Shown in pieces: positions 23,761 through 34,329 of a DNA stretch of 64,000 bases. The stretch spans positions 61,437 through 125,436 of the forward strand of contig JAKSZP010017326.1 of NCBI GenBank assembly GCA_022478985.1, in the 5' to 3' direction. Position 1 is the stretch's first letter. Each line of letters opens with the position of its first letter. A program made the translations under genes and the position numbers. The notes below the pieces were generated by a model. That model made no database searches. It worked only from the letters and a program-made list of their open reading frames with translations, and was not told the DNA's origin. Source of the DNA: Massospora cicadina. Lineage: Eukaryota; Entomophthoromycota; Entomophthoromycetes; Entomophthorales; Entomophthoraceae.

Positions 23761-24500
23761 CTCCCTTGCAACGAGAGCAGGGATATCAGGGAAAATCCTG
23801 AGCGGAGTAGATAATGGACTCTTTACTTCCGCTACCTCGAACTTACATGTCCCACCTGAGTCTCCTGTTTTAAATATAGCTGAAGCTTCTCAGTATGACA
23901 ATACATTCCTCTACCACCCGCCGGTTGGGAATGTAAATGTGCTGACCCCAGCGCATGTTGAAGAAATGACAGACAAAAACTCTCCAGATCAACCGAAGCT
24001 TTATGTTTGTCATTTGTTTGATCAAAATCTGTTAGATCAGCTAGAACTGGTCGGATATGCCCTGTCATTAAGGGCAATAGAAGTCGCCCTCCCAGTGGAC
24101 ACTATTGTAAACAGATATCCTAAAATTGGTGCGGGTATTATGAGTTTCCTGGAAAAACCTGACTCCTTAAGTGTACACAAGGCGAATAACTGGGATGCAT
24201 CTTACTCTGAATGCACTTACTGTGACATTGTGGTAGCTAGAACTCGAGTATGGGCTATCATCGATACAGGCGCACCTGTTAACATTGTCTCCACTAAATT
24301 GGTGGTGAAATTGTCCTTAAAACCCAACATAGACCACTGAGTGGTGTATGGGACCGCTGGAGCTGAAACCACCACTTCTGAGGGAGCATACAGCGCTCTT
24401 CCATTGCAGTTCGGATCTATTGTTGTAGTGGCTCCAGAAGTGGTATTGCCAAACAGCAACTATGATTTGTTGATTGGAACTGCATTTATGTGACACTATG
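23738..24500 (+). pseudogene. Element G protease
   Basis: The 200-codon frame 23738-24340 carries a spacer and then IIDTGAPVNIVSTKLVVKL at its end: an intact retropepsin active site (Asp at about residue 176). After one stop at 24340 the frame goes on through YGTAGAETTTSEGAYSALPL, and NYDLLIGTAFM at 24460-24490, the second conserved motif. The active site is the only intact one in its family in this window, together with that of element L. Confidence 0.85.
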
Positions 24501-24759
24501 GGCTATAGTTAACATGATGGAAGAGACCCTAGCCATTGTGGGTCAGCGGATCCCAAATTACTTTACTACTAAGGGAGTACCAAAGGATCCGGTGCATACA
24601 AGCCATATCAACCTCGCCTATAGTGATGGGGTATGGCCTGTTCAATACCATTGACTGAAGCACAAAACTCGGGCCCTTCCCCAGCAGATCTATGAATATC
24701 AAGGGATACCTCTTTGAGCGGCAGGGCCCATATCTATCCCTTCCGGCCATCAAGTCTTA

Positions 24760-25185
24760 ATGAATACTGAGTTAGAGGTAGAAGTGCCAAGTGGGTTATA
24801 CGGGGAAGTCATTGGGCTCTATCATCAAACACAGTTTGAGCTGCACGTGGCTCCAGGATCCATACTCCTGGGACATGGAGAGATTAAGGTTTTGTTAGAA
24901 AACCTGCAGAGCGAACCAATGCAATTCTGCCGTCACCAAACTATAGTGTATCTACATCTGATTCCCATAGATGAGGTCCATCTGGTTCATGATTTTGGAT
25001 CATTAGACGAATTTGGATTACTGCTCAAAACATCAGTTGATGTACTAATGGTGGTACCGCAGATCAATATAACGGGATTAACAGATGAACAAAAAGATTA
25101 AGCAATGGCTTTATTTCAGAAATATAAGGGGTTTTCTGCTGTTGATGATCACGATTTAGGGTGTGCTTGGGGGGTGGTCCATTGA
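24760..25185 (+). pseudogene. Element G protease-RT connector
   Basis: A 113-codon frame (24760-25101) between protease and RT. It contains FELHVAPGSILLGHGEIKVLLE and VHDFGSLDEFGLLLKTSVDV. The DFGxLxEFG piece recurs in elements I (DFGLLSEFGL, 40730-40790), M (FRDLSEFGFI, 61010-61045) and B, so it is a conserved connector of this lineage. A role is not known to me. Confidence 0.7.
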
Positions 25186-26460
25186 TTGGATACCGGTGAT
25201 CATCCTCCGATAAGATCTCAGATGATATGCTGCTCTTGGGTGATGGAAGATGTGATTACTAAAAAAATCAATAAGTTATTACAACAAGGGATGCTTGAGC
25301 TATCCAAGAGCCCGTGGGCTTCACCTGTTCTAATTGTAAAAAAGAAGGACGGCACCAACTGGGTAGTAATAGACTATTGGAAGCTAACAGTATTACAAAA
25401 AAGGATTTGTACCCCTTGCTAAGAATCGATGTTTCTCTGGACCAATTAGGGGGTGCCCGCTACTTTTCTGCTATGGACTTAATATTAGCTACTGGCAAAT
25501 CAAGTTACCCTTGGCGGAACAGGAAAAATGTGCTAGATCACCTCTAAAGGCCTTTTTCAACCAACACAGATGCCTCAAGGACTGTGTAATGCTCCTGCTA
25601 CTTTTCAGTGAGCCATGGACACTATTCTTGGCGACCTGAAACTGTCATGCGTCCTAGTATACCTTGATGATATTAACATTTTCTCAGACCTTTTCGGAGC
25701 ACCTTGACCACCTTGAAGCAGTATTCCGTCAGCTTATTGAATTGAACATTAAGATTAAACCTCAAAATTGTAACTTTTTCTAAGACCAGCTAGAATACCT
25801 GGGTTTTGTGGTAGACTCAACTGGGCTGCAGCCACAACTGGATTAGGTGGAGGCCATCAGCAAAATGACTACACCTAATAGTAAGCACAACATACAGGTA
25901 TTTTTGGGGATGTTGGTTACTACTGACGCTTTATCCCTAATTTTATCTGTATTGAGGGCCCACTATTTGAGCCGTTAAAAAAGGACGCTGTGTTCAAGCG
26001 GGTGGAACGTCATAAATCTGCTTTCAATGCACTCCATACAGCATTGAGCAGCGCACTGGTGTTGCAATATCCAAACTTTGACCAGGAGTTTATCATTCAG
26101 ATGGATGCATCCCTTTCTGCTGTTGAGACAGTATTTTCTCAGAAAGATGATGAGGGAGAAGAACATCCTGTTGCATTCTGTAGTTGTAGTCTGAACTGTC
26201 ATGAGTGTAACTATACTGTGACCGAGTGAGAGTACTTAGCAGTAATCTACACATATAAACAATTCAGAGTCTATCTGCATGGGGTAAAGTTTAAAGTCAT
26301 AACCGATCACACGTCATTGTGTTGGTTGCAGAATTTGAAGGAGCCTGAAGGGCGGCTAGCACGATGGGCTCTTAAGCTGAAAGCTTATGACTTTGAGATT
26401 TTACATTGACTGGGAGCCAAACACCAAAGCACTGAATGTTTATTGAGATTACCAACAATT
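25186..26460 (+). pseudogene. Element G reverse transcriptase and RNase H
   Basis: RT: ASPVLIVKKKDGTNWVVIDY at 25319-25378, MPQGLCNAPATFQ near 25570-25610, and the catalytic VLVYLDDINIFSD at 25650-25690 with both Asp kept. Frames shift at about 25430, 25540 and 25700. RNase H: ALVLQYPNFDQEFIIQMDAS at 26055-26110, ECNYTVTE, one stop, EYLAVIYTYKQFRVYLHG, VITDHTSLCWLQNLKEPEGR, LARWALKLKAYDFEI. It ends TECLLRLP near 26420-26455, the NADGLSRLP position. Confidence 0.88.
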
Positions 26461-26559
26461 GTTGTTATAGCAGATTTAAGCGATATAATGTTTGACAAAA
26501 TGCTCAGCAGAAAATATGAAGATGAACCGCCTCAAGTAATCAAGTTACTAGACGAACTC

Positions 26560-27690
26560 AGGACCAATAAATTCAGAAGAAAAGAGGAATTGTATAAGTG
26601 TATAGGGGACATTATCATGAATATACCAAGGCCTTCTAACCACTTAAATATTATCATGAGTGCACATCGAATAGTTGGCCATGGCGGAGTCCAAAAAACG
26701 CTTTAATTACTAAGACCAAGGTATTAAAGGAAAGCATGCAATATGACATTCTTGAGACCCTTTCATGCTGCCACCAGTGCCAGGTGGAGAAGCCGTTCCA
26801 CCAGAAAATTTCATACCAGTTGGTGAAGCCTCGCTTTGCTTGACACACCATCTCTATTGATGTTGTGGGCCCACTGCCAACTGGAGCAAATTGGTCTAAG
26901 TATATCCATGTGGCAATTGACCACTTGACGAGGTGGGTGGAGGCGCGAGCCATCTGGGATCTGGGGCAGTTACTGTGGCTAAGTTTGTAATGGAATGTAT
27001 CATAAAGCGTCATGGCTGCCCACAGTTTATCCTTACTGACAATGGAACCAACTTCACCTCCCACATTTTACCCAAGCTCAATGAAATAATGGCCATCCGC
27101 GGGGTCCTAACAACCCCGTATCACCCTGAGTCCAACGGAATGGTTGAGAGAGTGAATGGGACTCTGGTGAATATAATCCAGAAACTGGTTATGGATAGAC
27201 CCTCCAATTGGAGTACTCTTCTGTCTACCGCAGTATTTGCCTACAATATTAGCTACCATTCAGCTATAAAAAAAACCCCTTTCAATTAATTTATGGGCGG
27301 CACCCTGCTCTGCCTGCACTGCTATATGCCTGTATAGAGGACACTGGCGGAGTGGATCTTCAGCAATATTTAATCACCCTTACAAACACGCTAATTAAGT
27401 TACAAACTGAAGCGTACTCATTCAGCCTCACTAAGAAAACAAAACCCAGGCTACGGACCAAGTATGGCGGAGTAGCCTAATGCAGTTCAAATATGGGGAT
27501 ATGGTGTAATTCCACAATCAGCATGGGTTTGGCCGGAAGCACAAACTTGCCAGTATATATTGGTCCATTGTAGTCATAAAGAAGACTTAAGTTGATGCAT
27601 ACACTATTAAAAATCCTACAATTAGTCAGATCATAAACCAAGTGCACTCAAAGCTCCTCCATCCTTACAAGCAATATGAACCTCATTGTC
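26560..27690 (+). pseudogene. Element G integrase
   Basis: HRIVGHGGVQKTL (26667-26705) and CCHQCQVEK (26765-26795) give the HHCC zinc site. The core has TISIDVVGPLPTGANWSK near 26850-26890, FILTDNGTNFTSHI at 27028-27070 and HPESNGMVERVNGTL at 27120-27170: all three catalytic acidic residues are kept. The 118-codon frame 26933-27289 covers most of the core. The C-terminal module to 27690 is shifted. Frame breaks occur at 26705, about 26840 and 27289. Best-preserved integrase in the window. Confidence 0.88.
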
Positions 27691-27695
27691 CAGTC

Positions 27696-27708
27696 AAGGA
27701 GGGGGTAA
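27696..27708 (+). promoter_or_regulatory. Polypurine tract of element G
   Basis: aaggagggggtaa directly before the 3' LTR; plus-strand primer. Confidence 0.8.
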
Positions 27709-28282
27709 TGTCGCAATTTCAATATGACTGGATGATAAGCCCTAAGTCAATATGGCGAAATCAATGGAATCCGTTGGAATTGAACTGCTAATGGTAATAT
27801 AAGCACTTTGAAATGAGGCGATATTGGGATTGTTGGGAAATTGGTCAAATAGGGCAATAAGGCGATGTTGACATTTGACAAAAGTGTTTTGGATCACCTC
27901 AAATCAAGATGATAAATAAATAAAGAATAATAAGCCAAAACCAATGAAAAAGATGGCGACATGAATAAACAAAGCGGAAGAGTCATTACCAATGGAGGCC
28001 GCTGGGATATCAGTGAAATGAGGGGACTGGAGAAGTATTCTTGAGTTAAGTGAAGAAAGGAAGAAATAGAAAAAGGAGCGGATGAAGGAAGGATCCGCTG
28101 AAGATATATTTTTAATAAATACGTGATTGGGGAATTGTTCCCATGTTTAATATAACTATTAAGTGTTTACAAGTGTATCAAGGAACCAGCGATCATCATA
28201 ATGACCATTTTGATTGTTCACTGGGGAAACCCTGTGTAAAAAACCCTTTAGCGGGTACATATCAAATCACCAAGATTCAACA
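27709..28282 (+). repeat. Element G 3' LTR
   Basis: 574 bases, TGTCGC...TTCAACA, followed by the ccagt duplication. Confidence 0.95.
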
Positions 28283-28287
28283 CCAGT
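28283..28287. repeat. Right target-site duplication of element G
   Basis: ccagt, as at 22169-22173. Confidence 0.9.
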
Positions 28288-28461
28288 AAAGCGCATTTTC
28301 CCGCCAGACAGAAAACGCTGGGTGGGGTTTAACCGCTGCCTCACATGGGAGCAGCTGGCAGAGAATCTGAGGTCATTGTGAAGCAAATGGGGGAGGTAGT
28401 CATAGGATAGTAAGACTTACTTTAGTTTTTACTTAAATTTGCTTGCAAGTTACTCCAAGCA
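28288..28461 (-). pseudogene. 5' end of retroposon F
   Basis: The 5' part of F on the other side of element G. It contains two minus-strand ATGs (MTTSPICF and MTSDSLPAAPM near 28365-28415) and leads, across the CCAGT duplication, into GSSSPNKSLGQFIPP. GC is visibly higher than in the flanks, as in the rest of F. Confidence 0.5.
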
Positions 28462-29065
28462 GAAAAAGCTTTTTGTTTTAAACTTTATATTAATTTATAT
28501 AATTCATGCCTTTGGGTTTTTGTTTAGCTATTTTAAGGTGGGATTAATGGGACGATCCTCACCTTTGAATTCCTACCCTAATGACACCAAAATAAAGCAT
28601 GAATTACATAATTTTAGGTTTATCCCTTTAGAGATTTGCGTTGGTCCTCAAGCGCTATGCTCAAGGTACTGCCCAACCATCTGGAGCTTTGCTCCTAATA
28701 AAGCCACATAGCCAATATCCATGGTAATTGAGTGGTCTAAAGATGTTGGACTATATATCTCAGCCTGTAGCGCAGACCAATTGCCATGCCCTGATGAATC
28801 TCCAGATAACAGATAACAAGTCAGCTCCCCATCTTATTCCTTAGGCCCAGTGGTGAGGACAGGAACTGTGTTTGGTGGATTCCAGCAGTGGTAGAGGGTG
28901 ATTGGACTGGTTCACAACCATACCTAAGCTTGTTGGTCTGAAAAAATGAGTATAACCAATTTTGGATAGGCCATAAATAAGCTTGCCCTTTTTGGATGGA
29001 GGAAACACTTCAATTTAGGGCTGTGCCACTGGTGAATGGGACTTGGGTTTCCCTCTGTTATATTA
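28462..29065 (+). repeat. LTR of element E, copy 1, right part
   Basis: Continues the match to copy 2 (29600-30194): blocks such as gctcctaataaagccacatag, tgccatgccctgatgaat and ctttttggatgga occur in both. With 20216-20420 it makes about 800 bases. Confidence 0.72.
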
Positions 29066-29406
29066 TTCCAAGGTAAAAAATCGTAGGCAGGCTGCCAAGC
29101 ATTAGCAGCCTGCAAGATGGGTCCAAATGACATCCTAAGTGGCACTAGTCTCATTGTCATCGGTTTTGGGTTGGTGGTTCCCAATAACCTGATTTGAAGT
29201 TAAATGTGCCCAAAGGACTCTGGAGGTCAAGGCAACTACCTACGAGGACCTCCAAGGGGATTTTCAATTTATCTAAAGCCCTTGGATCTCCTGTGCCTTC
29301 CCAAATCCCCTCACAAAAAGCCCTAATTCTTTTTTTGAATCTTTTTTGGATTTGAAGTTCTGAGGCCCCAGTAGGCTCTTCCAAAATCTCACTTAGTGGG
29401 AGGTGA
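29066..29406. other. Short internal region of element E
   Basis: About 340 bases between the two LTR-like copies. A purine-rich tract (agtgggaggtga) ends at 29406, where a plus-strand primer would lie. A 90-codon minus-strand frame (29157-29429: QIQKRFKKRIRAFCEGIWEG...) covers most of it; I do not recognise it. Too short for Gag or Pol, so E is either a terminal-repeat-in-miniature type element or a deletion product. Confidence 0.45.
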
Positions 29407-30194
29407 TGTGACAAAATGGTTCGTTGCATAGTGCTTTAAATTTAAAACATATAAAACTTACCTTAAGACAATAAAGATTCAAAATCCAGTTGATCTGAAT
29501 GGTTTGGTAGATCTGGATGTTTTTTAAATAGCTGGTGTTTAATTTCAGAGCGTTTTATGCTGGCAAAAGCTCTGGAAGAATTTTCCAAGCTTAAATTGTT
29601 TTAACCTTTTTTATTACTTTATATAATCAAAACCTTTAGGTTTTGGCTCACCTATTTTAAGGTGAGATTAATGGGATGATACTCGTCTTGGATTTTTTAC
29701 CCTGGTATCACCAAAATAAAGCATGAACTCAAAATGATTTAATTTTCAGTTATTACTTATGAACTTTGCGTTGGTCCTCAAGCATTGTAATCAATGTACC
29801 ACCCAACATTTTGGAGATTTGCTCCTATTAAAGCCACGTAGCCAATATCCCTGGTAATTAGGTGCAAAGAAGTGGACTGAATATGCATCAGTACCTGTAT
29901 CATTAACCAGGTGCCATGCCCTGATGAATCCCTAGGTAGCAGAGGTCAGGGTAGCATTAGGTCTCTATCAAGAGGCCCAGCGGTGAAGATGGGACGTGGT
30001 GTTTTGTGGATTGCAAGAATGGTAGAGGGTGGTTAGACTGGGTCACCACTATACCTCATCTAATTAGGCCAAAAAATAGCTATAACCAATTTTTGGAGAG
30101 GTCACAAACACGTTTGTCCTTTTTGGATGGAGTAAACACTCCAATTTAGGGTTGTGTCACTGAAAGATGGAACTTGAGATTCCCTTACATTACA
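29407..30194 (+). repeat. LTR of element E, copy 2
   Basis: 788 bases, TGTGAC...TTACA. Uninterrupted partner of 20216-20420 plus 28462-29065. Confidence 0.72.
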
Positions 30195-31350
30195 GGCAGT
30201 CTTTAAGTCACCAAGGTCCTATCTATGAAAACTAAAATTTAGAAATTAGCAGTTTGTAAAATAAGATTCTAGCTTAAATAACAACATATTAAGTTTTTGG
30301 CAAAATAAAAGTTAATTAGGAGAGAGTTAGATGGCGCAAAGATCTTAGATTTTGTGTTGAACAAAGACCTATCTGATACTTTAATGTATACAAATATTCT
30401 TTAATAATTTATCTAGTTTTTTATCATCTGCATGAAGCATATATAGAAAGCCTTCTTCTTTTGTCATGGATGTAGCTCCAAATATGCTGTCTGGTAATTT
30501 CTTGACCTCTGTAAGAATGAGGGATACTAAACAAAAGAAATGGGAGCAAATTATACTAAATTTGGCTGATATATTTGGAGACAACACAGATGAGAAAAAG
30601 GAAACCAATAAAGATTTCCCACAAAATCTAGTAAAGTGGCTCTGACTCATGGAAACTACAAATGAGGTCCTGAAAACTTTTGAGACACTAAATTTAAAAG
30701 CCTTAAGTTGTTGCCACTACAAACCTAAGGAGAAATTCATTTTAAAGAGCAATGATCAATAAGTGTCACCAAAAGTTCCATTCCTAGAAACAAGTTAAGA
30801 TTATTTAAGAGAAAAATAACTTTCTGGTCAAAATAGGCCACTATGAGAAAAAGCACCCACATCAGGTACTTTGAGCAAAAGGAATATGCAAATAAGGCTG
30901 AAGTGAATAAGAAGTTGGCCAGATGAATAATGATTGAAGTTATTAAGATTCCAGAAAAATTTCTCTACTTAATTCAGAATTCTTAAGTTTTACTGGAAGT
31001 ATAAAAATACTTCAATTTTACCATAATACAGTTTATCTCAAAGATCATTAGTTTATTCTTGGTTATCACTTTATATGTATCTCATAAAGCCTTTTAGTAA
31101 TGAGTCTGCAATCAGTTTAGAATTCAATTGTCAGTAACCTATTTTGGGATATACTTGAAAAAAGGCACTTGCAAGAAGACACTTTGTAGATATTAAGCTT
31201 TGCAAGGATAATACTGAAGGTACCTCTATTAGATTTTGTTTATGAAGCCAATGTATAAAGTAATCACCAAATTGGTGACAGAGTACCCTAACAAAGAATA
31301 ATAAAGTTAAGCAAACGATTGTTTAAATATAAAAGCTTGGTGGAATAATG
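30195..31350. other. Unassigned AT-rich stretch
   Basis: No motif that I trust. It may be the 5' LTR and leader of element H. The minus-strand frame 30381-30650 is not recognised. Confidence 0.3.
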
Positions 31351-31363
31351 AGTAATTTAAATA
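31351..31363. repeat. Target duplication of SINE copy 1, left
   Basis: agtaatttaaata, identical to 31497-31509. Confidence 0.8.
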
Positions 31364-31496
31364 CTTTATAAATATTCAAGGTGGTTCGACCTTGGGACAA
31401 ATATACCACACTGAGAAATTTCTATCCAGTACAGGCTTCTAACTTGAAACCTGCACTAGGGTAGAAGCAGTTTTACCTGCCAGGCTAACCACCCTA
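31364..31496 (-). mobile_element. tRNA-derived SINE, copy 1
   Basis: 133-base retroposon flanked by a perfect 13-base duplication. On the minus strand it starts AGGGTGGTTAGCC and contains a pol III A box (TTAGCCTGGCAGG, decayed) and a B-box-like GGTTTCAAGTT. The body ends GGTCGAACCACC, followed by a short AT-rich tail. It matches copy 2 over about 120 bases at nearly 90 percent. SINEs are copied by a partner LINE's enzyme; no LINE RT is seen here. Confidence 0.75.
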
Positions 31497-31509
31497 AGTA
31501 ATTTAAATA
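31497..31509. repeat. Target duplication of SINE copy 1, right
   Basis: agtaatttaaata, as at 31351-31363. Confidence 0.8.
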
Positions 31510-33240
31510 ATAATCACAGAGTTTTACTGAGCTCTCTACAACATCAAATCCAATTTCTGTGACTATATGTGTTAATTACAACCACTTATATAGATCTAAC
31601 ACTAATACCAATTTTTAAGATAGGAATAGGGACTGATTTTGGTGCTTACTATAAAGGTAAAACCATAAATAAAATGAGTTCAAAGAGTATAAAATTGCAA
31701 CAAAATAAGTTTTATTGATAGCATGAAAGTTTACCACGGTGAAGGATCCTCTGAATTTCTGTAGACATTAGGGGACGTCACCAAGGCATTACTTCTAATT
31801 TTAGAAGCAGAAATGATAAAGCTGAGATGACATCTTGAGCAGATCAAAGATACATCCTGTGGTCTTTCATCACTTCTACCCCAGTTACTGGTGTAACCTC
31901 ATCTGTTAAAAACGAATCTACCTTGAAATAACTTGAGTAATGAATTCTAACCCTTAATAATGGAACTGACTAAATATGGGTCTCTACCAATCAGGTCAAA
32001 TACTTGCAGCGTGAATCTACCTTGGATATATTTAATAGAAGTACAGGTAGTATAAAAGCTCAACTGAAAACTCAAGAAACTCGTAGAATAAAGTTCAATA
32101 GAAGTAACAAATTTGGAGATACTAATATTGGAAACTTCAACTGACATCACACACCTTAAGTGAAAAAATGAATTGTTTAAGGAAGACACATTTTTAAGCC
32201 TTATTTTCAGATGATGTTCAATCCTGGCGAGGATACGATTTCGTTCTTCTTGCTGATGTGCAAGAATAGTAAGGATGGTACAAGAAAACGTCATAAAGCT
32301 CACCATGTCCAAGGATGTATAAGTTGTGAAACTTAGGAATCATCAATGCAAGTTTATGATCAGGACTTACATGTACCAAAGTCAAAGATAGACTCTTTTC
32401 TGAATTTGGAAGTGACCAAGATTTTCAAAATATATAAACAGACATCTGACTGTTGTTGATGAAAAAAATTCAGTCACAAAGCACACTGCTCACTACTACC
32501 TCAAAGTGCAACTGTTTTGGAAAATCAGAGTATTGAAATTGTCTAAAGCAAAAATGTTATGCTCAGCTCATGAAAAGTGAATTCTGCCTATAAAATGCAC
32601 ATGGCTTACTACTTAATACCACAATGTTAAAAAACAAGGAAGTTCTACTTCAATGTATATGGGACATATATAACTGAAATCAAGGTTGTCATCCACCCAT
32701 CTCAAAGACTTGGCCAGGCTGTTTATGCCACATAGATAAAAAGCGAGAATATAAGGTAGGTTTATCCAAAGCCATTTAAACAACAAAATTGAAGAGATTT
32801 TAGTGTAACTCAAGTTACAAACTGGGGCACTTTTGGCGCTTTTGACCATTATATGTTACTGAGAACAAGGACACCCTGAATAAGCAAAAGACCATCAAGA
32901 CTGTAATTGTGTAAATTTGCACTTAAAATAAGAGGAAGACCGTGAGGATAAAGACATAGCAAGTGCAATTAATTATGAGTTAGGGGCTCCTAGCAGTGTT
33001 TGTTATCAACAAGGCTCTAAGTATGTGGATTTGATGAATTGGGTCAAGTAGCACTTACTTGGAACAAGTTACTCAGCCTACAAGAATAATTGACACAACT
33101 GAAGAGAATTTAAGGCTTGTCATGGACACCTTTAAAATTTTTATAAAACTGTACAAAGATTAAACAACTTGGTGATGCAAAGGTATGAAGCACTGGGAAG
33201 AATTTAAGAATCAAGACACCAACGATCTAATGACTTTAAA
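31510..33240. other. Probable Gag region of element H, unreadable
   Basis: Lies directly upstream of the plus-strand protease of H, so Gag is expected. Only MKHWEEFKNQDTNDLMTLK-type shreds near 33190-33240 hint at it. The longest frame (31947-32312, minus, 121 codons, with EERNRILARIEHHLKIRLK) is on the wrong strand and not recognised. Confidence 0.3.
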
Positions 33241-33244
33241 ACTG

Positions 33245-33560
33245 TTTGGATTGAGCGTATTTTTGTTAAGGTCATTATTAAGACTTATGGTTTTATCTTT
33301 TTTCAACACTGGCACACTGTGAATATCATATTATTTAAATTTATGTAGAAATAGAAACTCTTGGCAGACATCAATTATGTTATCAAGTACTGAACAACAG
33401 GGCCAAATACCACACATGCCTTAGGAGCCTACTTCTCTCTGCTTTACGTTTTGAGAAAATGGTTCTAATAGCTCCAGCAGTGGACCATAACAACGATCAA
33501 TACGACTTCCTGATAAGAACGTCATTGATTCTTGGTTTGGTGCCAAAATAGATCATACTG
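33245..33560 (+). pseudogene. Element H protease remnant
   Basis: Plus-strand reading aligns with the protease of G: VWIERIFVKVII leads to a lost active site, then TTGPNTTHALGAYFSL (G: GTAGAETTTSEGAYSAL), and MVLIAPAVDHNNDQYDFLIRTS (G: VVVAPEVVLPNSNYDLLIGTA) near 33450-33530. The active-site DTGAP cannot be read. The alignment of the two later blocks at the right spacing is the evidence. Confidence 0.6.
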
Positions 33561-34329
33561 GTAGTAAAAAACATACTCAACTACAAGTTGCCCCTAGTGT
33601 TTCGTAGAAGAAGATGGTAGCTATGCAAGAAGTTAACATGTATGGTAGAAACAAACTTAATTCATATACCTCAATTATACACACTTTCAAGGAAAGGATA
33701 TTGAGAAACTGACAGCCATGGTTAGCGCAGAAGAAAGGTTAGTAGAGATTAAGCGAGCTTTTATAAGATCTGACTTAGCAAAAGCAAATTATGATCCTTA
33801 TTGATTAGCATAAAGATACCCCTGAATAAAATGCAAAAAGTCTTTGGTCATTTATGGTCAGAGAGTAGAATCCACGGGACTTATTTGGATTCTATGATTC
33901 TAGCTACTCAAGCAAGGCAACCTTAATCTTTGGGAACATTTCACATTAACCAATTTTTCTGTAAAAAAATTATAAGTCATTGCAAAAGCAATACTATCAC
34001 TCTGTGACATATAGGTCAGTACATGTCATAGGAGGCTTATAAGACTGGGATTTGCTGATGTGATGGACTTGGAGAAAAAAGAGCTTAATAATCTACTGGA
34101 GGAATTATATGATATGTTTTTAATAGAAACTACAATTGCAGATTTATAAGGAGAAATCCTTTGTAAATACACCGAATTATATATACCTCCAAATACAACA
34201 TATACATCTGATCAAAAGCAGGAGAAAACTATTACAAAGAAACTAAGTTAGCTTACCTAAGTTAGTTAAAGAGATCAAATAAGATCCCAGGACTTCTCCA
34301 ATGCTAGTATAATAAAATGATTAAACACA

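Larger units (their letters stand above)
22174..28282 (+). mobile_element. Ty3/gypsy element G, structurally complete
   Basis: 6109 bases. Two 574-base LTRs, perfect CCAGT duplication, primer-binding site, purine tract, and Gag, protease, RT, RNase H, integrase in order. Roughly 92-93 percent LTR identity by eye makes it one of the youngest elements here. Stops and shifts still break Gag and Pol, so it could move only with help from elsewhere. It lies inside retroposon F. Confidence 0.95.
20421..28461 (-). mobile_element. Non-LTR retroposon F with only an ORF1-like gene, split by element G
   Basis: Minus-strand element of about 1.9 kb once G is discounted (28461-28288 plus 22168-20421). It has no LTRs. 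Its 3' end carries AATAAA and an AT-rich tail, and a second copy of the 3' end exists at 36440-36764. It is flanked by an imperfect direct repeat (aagctt...ttttaac at 20402-20420; aagctttttgttttaaac at about 28462-28480), which reads as a target duplication within the LTR of E. No reverse transcriptase is present in its length. Confidence 0.65.
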
